The notes under the pieces are model-generated. The model was not told the DNA's origin. It was given only the letters and a program-made list of their open reading frames with translations, and searched no databases. Both the position numbers and the translations under genes were made by a program. A DNA stretch of 64,000 nucleotides from DATKXU01 sp035528905 (lineage in GTDB: Bacteria > Armatimonadota > UBA5829 > DTJY01), in assembly GCA_035528905.1 (NCBI GenBank), contig DATKXU010000109.1, forward strand, positions 1-64,000, read 5' to 3'. Shown piece by piece: positions 16,713 through 23,909 of the stretch (position 1 is its first letter; each line of letters starts with the position of its first letter).

Positions 16713-17825
16713 ATGCCGGAAATCAGCGAAGTCAACGCATATTCGCTGGAGCTGCCGCTCAGAGAGCCTTTCGGAACAGCAAAGGGCACCAAAACGACGT
16801 CGCCCGCGGTGATCGTCCACCTTGGGTTATCGAATGGCGTCTATGGCCTCGGCTCTGCGACTCCCGCCAAGTACGTCACCGCCGAGGACACGGCTTCGGT
16901 CCTGTCAGCGATTGAGCTATGTGCGCCCGACCTCGTTGGTCTGGACGCAGCGGCCTACCTCCCCATTTTCGGAATGCTCGGTGAGGTGCTGCCACACGCA
17001 CATTCCGCGCGCGCCGCGCTCGAGATAGCGGTCCTCGATGCCTTCTGCAAGCTCTACGACCTCCCGATGTGCAAGTTCCTCGGAGGCGCATTGCCCCAAG
17101 TGGAAACGGACATAACCATCCCGTTCGTGGGCTCAGAGGCCGCGCGTGAGCTTGCGCAACAGGCTGCCTCTCGCGGATTCAAGCACCTCAAGATAAAGAT
17201 CGGGAGCCACGACCCGGAGGACGATCTGGCACGAGTGCTCGGGGCGAGCGAAGGCGCGCCGCACTGCAGCATCAGGCTCGATGCAAACCAGGGGTTCACA
17301 CCTACCGTCGCGGTAAGATTCGCAGGCAAGATTCAGGAGGCAGGCGTGAAGATCGACCTGTTTGAACAGCCGGTTGACCGTAGGGACCTCGACGGGCTCC
17401 GCTATGTCACGCAGAACACATCCGTGCCGATCTTTGCCGACGAGAGCGCCGTGACGCCGTCCGATGTGCTGAAGCTGATTGAGCTTGAGGCCGTGGACGG
17501 CATAAACGTGAAGCTGATGAAGTGCGGCTTGTCCGGCGCGCTGGATATCATTGCGATGTGCAAAGCCGCGCGCCAGGAACTCATGCTGGGCTGCATGGTC
17601 GAGACTGGTATCGGGCTGGCTGCTGCTGTTCACCTCGCCTGCGGCACCGGCGCATTCAGCAGGATAGACCTGGACGCACACATGCTGGTCTCCCCCGACA
17701 GCGGACTGTCCTCTGGAGGATTCACGCACAACGGCCCTGTCCTCATCGCCGATAGCACCGCGCCCGGCCACGGCAGCGCTCTTGCAACGACGCCTGAACT
17801 CGTACCATCCCAGCCTAGAACCTGA
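16713..17825 (+). CDS. Dipeptide epimerase (enolase superfamily, L-Ala-D/L-Glu epimerase type)
   Basis: The 370-residue product is a muconate-lactonising/mandelate-racemase subgroup enzyme. The catalytic lysines lie in HLKIKIG (KxK, second Lys), the metal ligands in RLDANQGF (Asp), LFEQPV (Glu) and FADES (Asp), and the partner Lys in INVKLMKCG. These features match dipeptide epimerases that recycle murein peptides by inverting the Glu of L-Ala-D-Glu. A good ribosome binding site (ACGGAGG) precedes the ATG. The last four codons and the stop come from the start of a microrepeat, so the C terminus may be recently altered. It has its own promoter. Confidence 0.85.
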   Translation: MPEISEVNAYSLELPLREPFGTAKGTKTTSPAVIVHLGLSNGVYGLGSATPAKYVTAEDTASVLSAIELCAPDLVGLDAAAYLPIFGMLGEVLPHAHSARAALEIAVLDAFCKLYDLPMCKFLGGALPQVETDITIPFVGSEAARELAQQAASRGFKHLKIKIGSHDPEDDLARVLGASEGAPHCSIRLDANQGFTPTVAVRFAGKIQEAGVKIDLFEQPVDRRDLDGLRYVTQNTSVPIFADESAVTPSDVLKLIELEAVDGINVKLMKCGLSGALDIIAMCKAARQELMLGCMVETGIGLAAAVHLACGTGAFSRIDLDAHMLVSPDSGLSSGGFTHNGPVLIADSTAPGHGSALATTPELVPSQPRT

Positions 17826-17850
17826 AACTTGAAACTTGACACCTGAAACC
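17814..17850. repeat. Microrepeat (AACCTGAAACTTG units) overlapping a gene end
   Basis: Units of CCTAGAACCTGAAACTTG and AAACTTGACACCTGAAACC run across the last codons and stop codon (TGA, 17823-17825) of the epimerase gene. The same unit type occurs at 13400-13430 and 46161-46200. Confidence 0.65.
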
Positions 17851-17948
17851 CTTTCCGCTGCTCGAAGGGTACTCGTTCGCGGACGCCTTGCATGTGCCGC
17901 AGCCAAGCGCCCGCCGTGAGGGCACCTCAGCAATTCGAGGGCGATTGC

Positions 17949-17978
17949 TTGACAGAGGGATTTCGCATCCTGTATACT
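17949..17978 (+). promoter_or_regulatory. Sigma-70-type promoter of murA
   Basis: TTGACA (17949-17954), an 18-base spacer and TATACT (17973-17978). The leader to the start codon at 18130 is about 145 bases and shows no ORF. Confidence 0.75.
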
Positions 17979-18129
17979 TTGCCAGACGATCGGAACGCAA
18001 GAGTGGGCTAGAATCCGCGGCCGGCCCGACGCGTCGCAAAGCGCCCCCGAGTGGGTAAAATAGATATTGGGCTGGCAAGCGGTTCTGCCCAGTGCCGCAT
18101 CTGCCGGACGTCACGAGGAGGTTCGATTC

Positions 18130-19413
18130 TTGCAAGAAATCTACGTGGTAGGCGGTAACAGACTAAAAGGCGACGTTAGGATCAGCGGCAGCAAGAACGG
18201 CACACTAGCGATCATGGCGGGGGCGCTGCTCGCCAAGGGCACCACAATTCTCGAAAATGTCCCTCGGATCGGCGACATAAACACCATGGTGGAGATGCTG
18301 CGGCAGGTCGGCGTGAGAACCAGGGTGAGCCGCGAAAACCGCGTGGAAATAGACGCCTCCGAAATCGAATCGAACGAAGCCCCATATGAACTAGTAAAGA
18401 AGATGCGGGCTTCGTTTTGTATCACCGGGCCGATACTCGCCAGACTGGGCTATGCGAAGGTCCCCATGCCCGGCGGCTGCGACATAGGCGCACGCCCCAT
18501 AGACTTCCACGTGAAGGGGCTTCAGGCCCTGGGAGCCAGAGTTTCCATCGAACACGGCTACGTGGAAACCGAAGCCAGCAAGTTGAGGGGCGCTCACATT
18601 TATCTCGACTTCCCAAGCGCAGGCGCGACCCAGCACATCATGACAGTGGCCTGTCTCGCGGAGGGCACGACGCGCATTGAGAACGCGGCGCTCGAGCCGG
18701 AGGTAGTTGAACTCGCGGACTTCCTGAGCGCAATGGGCGCGAGGATATGCGGGGCCGGCACGAGCACGATTGAAGTCGAAGGCGTGAAGGAGCTCCACGG
18801 CGTTACCCACACGATGATACCCGACCGAATGGAGGCCGGCACCTTCGCCATCGCGGCAGCCGCCACCAGGGGCGATGTAATTCTGGTGTGCGCAATCTCC
18901 GAGCACTGCACCGCTGTGTTCCAGAAGCTGGAGGAGGCAGGAATACGCGTGGCGGCGGGTACGGACTGCGTGCGGATCACGTCCGACCGCCGGCCTATAG
19001 CCACAGACATAAAGACCATGCCACACCCCGGTTTCCCCACGGACATGCAGCAGCTGTTCACGGCGATGCTTACCATTGCGGACGGCACGTCTGTGGTCAG
19101 CGAGAGCGTCTACGAGCGCAGGTTTAAGTACGTGGCGGAACTCCAGAGGATGGGGGCAGACATCGTACAGGAAGGACGAACTGCGATCATCAAGGGCGTG
19201 CCGAAATTGACTGGTGCCCAGGTGACGGCCACCGATCTCCGCGCAGGCGCCGCTCTGATAATCGCCGGCCTTGCGGCGGACGGACGTACCGAAATCTCCG
19301 GCGTGGAGCACATTGACCGCGGTTACGAAGACATCGAGGGCAAGCTGGCGTCGCTGGGAGCCGAAGTAGTCCGCAGCGAGGTCGCGCCTGAGTCCGCAGT
19401 TCGACTGGCCTAG
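18130..19413 (+). CDS. murA: UDP-N-acetylglucosamine 1-carboxyvinyltransferase
   Basis: The 427-residue product is full-length MurA, the first committed enzyme of peptidoglycan synthesis, which transfers enolpyruvate from PEP to UDP-GlcNAc in the cytoplasm. Visible hallmarks are GSKNGTLAIM with Lys22 and Asn23, and MPGGCDIGARPID with the catalytic Cys at residue 117 (the fosfomycin target), followed by VKGLQALGA and the FPTDMQ substrate loop. The start is a TTG at 18130, chosen because CGAGGAGG lies eight bases upstream and homologues begin here; the extra upstream residues of the longer frame are not conserved. It has its own promoter. Confidence 0.93.
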   Translation: MQEIYVVGGNRLKGDVRISGSKNGTLAIMAGALLAKGTTILENVPRIGDINTMVEMLRQVGVRTRVSRENRVEIDASEIESNEAPYELVKKMRASFCITGPILARLGYAKVPMPGGCDIGARPIDFHVKGLQALGARVSIEHGYVETEASKLRGAHIYLDFPSAGATQHIMTVACLAEGTTRIENAALEPEVVELADFLSAMGARICGAGTSTIEVEGVKELHGVTHTMIPDRMEAGTFAIAAAATRGDVILVCAISEHCTAVFQKLEEAGIRVAAGTDCVRITSDRRPIATDIKTMPHPGFPTDMQQLFTAMLTIADGTSVVSESVYERRFKYVAELQRMGADIVQEGRTAIIKGVPKLTGAQVTATDLRAGAALIIAGLAADGRTEISGVEHIDRGYEDIEGKLASLGAEVVRSEVAPESAVRLA

Positions 19414-19461
19414 GCACCGATCCCTGTTTCAAGGCCGCGAAAGGCCGTGGACGCCGTGGAT

Positions 19462-19486
19462 GTCCCAGCAGTTGGGCTGCTGGGAC
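19462..19486 (+). terminator. Hairpin terminator after murA
   Basis: A perfect 10-bp stem GTCCCAGCAG/CTGCTGGGAC with a 5-base loop, 48 bases after the stop codon, followed by TTGCTATT. The T tract is weak. Confidence 0.65.
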
Positions 19487-19607
19487 TTGCTATTAGTGGA
19501 CATGCCACAAGCCGGTCCGCCGAAACGGAAGCTTGCTCAGAAAGACGCAGATTCGTCCTGCGTCCGCAAGCGATGTTCGGGTAAACTAGTTCCAGAGAGG
19601 GCTTGAG

Positions 19608-20894
19608 ATGGATACCGCGAAATCCTCAGAGTTGTTCGAAGAGGCTCAACGCTACATTCCGGGCGGCGTGAACAGCCCTGTGCGGGCATTCAAGGCCGTC
19701 GGAGGCGGTCCGCTTTTCATAGATCGAGGCAGGGGATCCCACATCTGGGATGCGGACGGCAACAAGTTCATTGATTACGTGGGATCCTGGGGACCGCTGA
19801 TCCTGGGACACGCGCATCCGCTCGTCGTGCGGGCGATCGAGAAGGCGGCCGCACGTGGGACGAGCTTCGGTGCGACCACCGAGGCGGAGATCGAGCTTGC
19901 GAAGATGATAGTTGACGCGGTGGCGTCGGTGGAGATGGTGCGCCTCGTCAGCTCCGGCACGGAAGCGGTGATGAGCGCCATTCGCCTGGCGCGCGGGTAC
20001 ACCGGCCGCGACAAGATCGTTAAGTTCGAGGGCGGCTACCACGGCCACAGCGACGCCCTGCTTGCAAAGGCAGGATCCGGCGTGGCGACGTTCGGAATCC
20101 CGGACAGCGCGGGCGTCCCGGCAACGATGACTGCAGATACCCTGGTGCTCCCTTACAACGACATAGATGCCGTCCGCACGCTTTTCAAGGCCATGGGGCC
20201 GGAGATCGCCTGCGTGGTCATCGAGCCGGTCGCGGGCAACATGGGCGTTGTGATCCCAAAGCCCGGCTACCTCGCCGATCTGCGGGAGCTGACCCACAAA
20301 TATGGGATCGTACTGATCTTCGACGAGGTAATCACCGGCTTCCGCCTCTCTTATGGAGGAGCGCAGAAGCTCTACGGCGTCATCCCGGACATGACGACGC
20401 TGGGGAAGATCATCGGCGGGGGTCTTCCCTTGGGCGCTTACGGCGGCAGGTGCGAGATCATGGAGCAGGTGGCTCCCGTCGGCCCCGTCTACCAGGCCGG
20501 GACACTCTCCGGAAATCCGGTTGCCGTAGCAGCCGGAATCGAGACCCTGCGCATCCTCCGCGATCGAAATCCGTATGCCGGGCTCGAGGCAAAGACAGCG
20601 AGGCTCGGAGATGCGCTGGCGTCAGCAGCCGAGACCAGCGGGATTGATCTGGAGGTCAACCAGATCGGCTCGATGATGACGGCCTTCTTCACGCGGGAGG
20701 CGGTTGACGATTACGCTACCGCGAAGACCTCGGACACGCGGAAATACGCAGCGTTCTTCCGGGCGATGCTGGAACAGGGAATCTATCTGGCGCCCAGCCA
20801 GTTTGAAGCGGCATTCGTATCAACGGCGCATACTGACGAGGACATTTACCACACGGTTGAGGCGGCAGAAAAAGCGCTGGCGCTAATAGTATGA
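19608..20894 (+). CDS. hemL: Glutamate-1-semialdehyde 2,1-aminomutase
   Basis: The 428-residue product is a class III PLP enzyme of tetrapyrrole synthesis that converts glutamate-1-semialdehyde to 5-aminolevulinate. Landmarks are the start PGGVNSPVRAFKAVGG, the PLP-binding region VSSGTEAVMSAIRLARG, YHGHSD, IFDEVITGFR (Asp) and TTLGKIIGGGLP with the Schiff-base lysine. Length is normal for HemL. GAGAGGGCTTGAG precedes the ATG. The stop codon overlaps an ATG (ATGA) of the next gene, although that gene probably starts 30 bases further on. Confidence 0.94.
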   Translation: MDTAKSSELFEEAQRYIPGGVNSPVRAFKAVGGGPLFIDRGRGSHIWDADGNKFIDYVGSWGPLILGHAHPLVVRAIEKAAARGTSFGATTEAEIELAKMIVDAVASVEMVRLVSSGTEAVMSAIRLARGYTGRDKIVKFEGGYHGHSDALLAKAGSGVATFGIPDSAGVPATMTADTLVLPYNDIDAVRTLFKAMGPEIACVVIEPVAGNMGVVIPKPGYLADLRELTHKYGIVLIFDEVITGFRLSYGGAQKLYGVIPDMTTLGKIIGGGLPLGAYGGRCEIMEQVAPVGPVYQAGTLSGNPVAVAAGIETLRILRDRNPYAGLEAKTARLGDALASAAETSGIDLEVNQIGSMMTAFFTREAVDDYATAKTSDTRKYAAFFRAMLEQGIYLAPSQFEAAFVSTAHTDEDIYHTVEAAEKALALIV

Positions 20895-20920
20895 GATTTA
20901 GCTTACCCGGAGGAACAACA

Positions 20921-23866
20921 GTGAAGACTCGCGCAGTCAAGGCATGTATTCTGGCACTTGTGGCATTTGTAGGCGCTACCTGCGCCGAAGAATTCGCCAT
21001 TGCCCGAGACCCCGATCCGCGCTCGCAGGTATTCACGAAAGACGCGGTCCGCCCGGAGCCCACGATCGAGAGCATATCTCTCGCCCCAACGATTCGGCTC
21101 GTGCGGCAAGGCTCGAAGCTGATGCAGGTTGTCGAGCTGACGGTGAAACACAGCCCGAGTCCACAGCCTCTTACAGCCACGGTAACCGTGGGCGGGAAGT
21201 CCAGGCAAGTCGCGCTGCATCCTGACCCGCCAGGCGACGGAAAATCCGAGCTAACGGTCGCTGAGGTAACAAAGCCCACGGTGGTAGAGGTCAGCGTAGG
21301 CTCAGGCGGGAACAAGCAGACCGCCGCTTGTGAAATCCGGCCCCAGAGACACTGGAGGGTGTACGTGCAGCCGAGCTCCCACGTTGATATCGGCTATACA
21401 GATCTTCAAGAGCGGGTGATCGCAAGGCACAACGAAAACATGTCACTGGCTCTGGATCTGTGCAAGAAACACCCCGGCTTCAAGTGGAACACGGAGGTCG
21501 CCTGGGTGGAGGACAATTACTTATCGCTCGCGCCGGCAGAGCGCAAGTCCGAGTTTATAAAACACGCTGAGAAGGGCCTGATCGGCTGCCAGGCTGTCTA
21601 TGGAAACATGCTCACTGGAATCCTCTCGCACGAAGAGATCATACGGAGCCTCTATTTCGCCCATTCGATGTCGAAGATGTACGGCATTCCATTCGACATC
21701 GCGATGAGCAGCGATGTTCCGACCCAGGTATGGACTCTGCCCACGGTGCTGGCTGGCAGCGGGATCAAGTATTTCAGCGCCGGCCTGAACATGTCACGTG
21801 GAGGCTCCTTCGATCGCCTGTTCGACAAATCGCCTTTCTACTGGGAGGGGCCTGATGGAAGCCGCGTGCTGGCCTGGCTCTTACGCGGATATGCATACGC
21901 CTACAGGCTTCATCTGTTGTCCAGCGCGGACAAGGCAGAATCCCATATTGAGAAGTTCCTGCAGGGCTACGAGCGCGACGATTACCCCTACGATGCCGTA
22001 CTGGCCTTTGGTGGATTCAGCGACAATCAGCCTCTCGACCCCAGGCTGGCATCCGTGGCCGACGAGTGGAACAGGCGGTATGCTTATCCGAAAATAATCC
22101 TCTGCCGCGGGCCTGAATTCTTCAACTACATAGAGTCCAAGTTCAGAGACAAAACACCAACGATCCGTGGCGACGGTGGCGCTTACTGGGAGGACGGCGC
22201 AGGCTCCTCCGCCCTGGAGACGGCGCTCGTCCGCCGTGCAAAGGAGGACCTGGCGGCTGCCGAGAAACTTCATTCCTTAACATCATGCCTCGGCGGCGCT
22301 GTATATCCCAAAGCAGACATCAACCAGGCATGGAAGGACGCCATCCTGTACGACGAGCATACATGGGGTGCGTGGTGCAGCATAGACCAGCCGAATTCCG
22401 CGCAGACAATCCGCCAGTGGAGGTATAAGAAAGCGTTTGCCGACAACGCAAGCTGTCGGACGGCCCACATAATGGAGCAGGGCCTCGATAGCCTCGCGAA
22501 GATCGTAAAGCTCAAAGAGCCCTCGGTCGTCGTATTCAATCCACTCAGTTGGCCTGTCAGCGGCACGGTCAGGGCTGAAACGGCGGACGGCAGGCAGATC
22601 GAATTCTGGGCGGACGATGTCCCGCCGGTCGGGTACAAAGCATACGCACTGCACAAGCTGCCGGCCGGGCGCACTCCTCTCCTAACCTTAGGAGAAAGCA
22701 GCGACGTGCGCCAGCTCAACCCGAAATCCGAAATCCGTCCCGCCCAAGCGGGATCCCGCCAAAGGCGGGAAAATCCGCAATCCGAAATCCGCAATCCGAA
22801 ATTGGAAAACCGCTTCTACCGCCTGGAGTTCGACCGAACCACCGGCGCGATCAAGAGCCTCTACGACAAGGAACTCAAGCGCGAGCTGGTAGATTCCACG
22901 GCGCCCTATGGGATCAACCAGTACATCTATATCAAAGGTCAGGGCGATGGCGCCAGGGACGTTACCTGGAGCGAGAGCGCTCCGGCTGTAACCTTCGCTG
23001 AAGAAAGCCGGCCATGCGCCTCGGTTATGCGCATCCGGGGTTCGGCATACAACACGCCGGAATGGACGACGGAAGTGGTTCTGTATGGCAATTGCAAGCG
23101 CATAGACTTCGAGAACGTTATCAACAAGCAACAAACTACCGAAAAGGAAGCCGGGTACTTTGCATTCCCCTTCTCCCTGAATAAACCGCAGTTTTACGTG
23201 GGGCTGCCCAATGGCGTGATGCGACCGGACAAGGACATGCTCGATGGAGCGTGCATGCAGTGGTACTGCGCTCAGGACTTCGTCGCCATCGCGGACGACA
23301 AGGGCGCCTTAGTCTGGACAGCCGTGGACAGTCCGCTTATCACGCTCGGCGACATCAACCGCGAGACGTTCAAATCGCCGCTCCCAATCGAGAACGGCCA
23401 CCTTTACGCCTACGTCTTCAACAACTACTGGTACACGAACTACAAAGCCGTCCAGGGCGGCGAGTTGAAGTTCCGATTCTCGCTTACCAGTATACCGAAG
23501 TACGATCCAGTCGCCGCCGCCCGTTTCGGCCAGTCGGTGCGCAATCCGCTCCTGTCCAGAGTTTGCGAGCCTTCAGGTAGACCGTCAACTACCAGCCATG
23601 AAGCATCGGCTTCCCTGTGTTCGGTCACACCCTCGAACATCGTCATTCAAGCAGTGAAGAAGGCCGAGTCAGGAGATGGGCTGATCATCCGGCTGAGAGA
23701 GATCTCCGGCAAGAGAACTAAGGCCACCCTTCGCTTCCCCACGAGCCTCAGAGAGGGATGGTCGTGCAGCCTCGTCGAGGATCCACACACGAAGCTAAGT
23801 GCATCCGCCGGGCGCGTGGGCTTGACCGTGCCTGCCAACGGACTTGCCACCATTCTGGTGAGGTAG
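20921..23866 (+). CDS. Secreted glycoside hydrolase family 38 alpha-mannosidase with in-frame repeat insert
   Basis: The product (981 residues) has a signal peptide (KTRAVKACILALVAFVGA) and, after a beta domain, the GH38 catalytic domain: VQPSSHVDIGYTDLQERV (metal-binding His and Asp), NTEVAWVEDNY, and AMSSDVPTQVW with the probable nucleophile Asp. The mid and C-terminal beta domains follow (RFYRLEFDRTTGAIKSLYDKEL is typical). GH38 enzymes cleave alpha-mannosides. About residues 600-629 are encoded by a palindrome-bearing microrepeat (22718-22806) inserted in frame in a linker. The GTG start was preferred over the ATG at 20891 because CCGGAGG precedes it and the signal peptide begins there; the upstream ATG overlaps the hemL stop (ATGA) and cannot be excluded. 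Confidence 0.86.
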   Translation: MKTRAVKACILALVAFVGATCAEEFAIARDPDPRSQVFTKDAVRPEPTIESISLAPTIRLVRQGSKLMQVVELTVKHSPSPQPLTATVTVGGKSRQVALHPDPPGDGKSELTVAEVTKPTVVEVSVGSGGNKQTAACEIRPQRHWRVYVQPSSHVDIGYTDLQERVIARHNENMSLALDLCKKHPGFKWNTEVAWVEDNYLSLAPAERKSEFIKHAEKGLIGCQAVYGNMLTGILSHEEIIRSLYFAHSMSKMYGIPFDIAMSSDVPTQVWTLPTVLAGSGIKYFSAGLNMSRGGSFDRLFDKSPFYWEGPDGSRVLAWLLRGYAYAYRLHLLSSADKAESHIEKFLQGYERDDYPYDAVLAFGGFSDNQPLDPRLASVADEWNRRYAYPKIILCRGPEFFNYIESKFRDKTPTIRGDGGAYWEDGAGSSALETALVRRAKEDLAAAEKLHSLTSCLGGAVYPKADINQAWKDAILYDEHTWGAWCSIDQPNSAQTIRQWRYKKAFADNASCRTAHIMEQGLDSLAKIVKLKEPSVVVFNPLSWPVSGTVRAETADGRQIEFWADDVPPVGYKAYALHKLPAGRTPLLTLGESSDVRQLNPKSEIRPAQAGSRQRRENPQSEIRNPKLENRFYRLEFDRTTGAIKSLYDKELKRELVDSTAPYGINQYIYIKGQGDGARDVTWSESAPAVTFAEESRPCASVMRIRGSAYNTPEWTTEVVLYGNCKRIDFENVINKQQTTEKEAGYFAFPFSLNKPQFYVGLPNGVMRPDKDMLDGACMQWYCAQDFVAIADDKGALVWTAVDSPLITLGDINRETFKSPLPIENGHLYAYVFNNYWYTNYKAVQGGELKFRFSLTSIPKYDPVAAARFGQSVRNPLLSRVCEPSGRPSTTSHEASASLCSVTPSNIVIQAVKKAESGDGLIIRLREISGKRTKATLRFPTSLREGWSCSLVEDPHTKLSASAGRVGLTVPANGLATILVR
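22718..22806. repeat. Palindromic microrepeat inside the GH38 gene
   Basis: The stretch consists of units of AACCCGAAATCCG and CGCAATCCGAAAT flanking two small hairpins (CCCGC/GCGGG and CCCGCC AAA GGCGGG). Its length keeps the reading frame and it encodes the low-complexity segment PKSEIRPAQAGSRQRREN and PQSEIRNPK. Confidence 0.8.
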
Positions 23867-23909
23867 CACATACTCAGATAGAGCACACACATCGCTGCCA
23901 GCTCGGCGG

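Noticed and set aside
16713..17825. Mandelate racemase or muconate cycloisomerase
   Set aside because: The KxK, DxN and final lysine pattern fits better the dipeptide epimerase subgroup, although the substrate was not proven.
18110..18130. GGTTCGATTC resembling a tRNA T-arm
   Set aside because: No acceptor, D-arm or anticodon stem can be formed; it is the ribosome binding region of murA.
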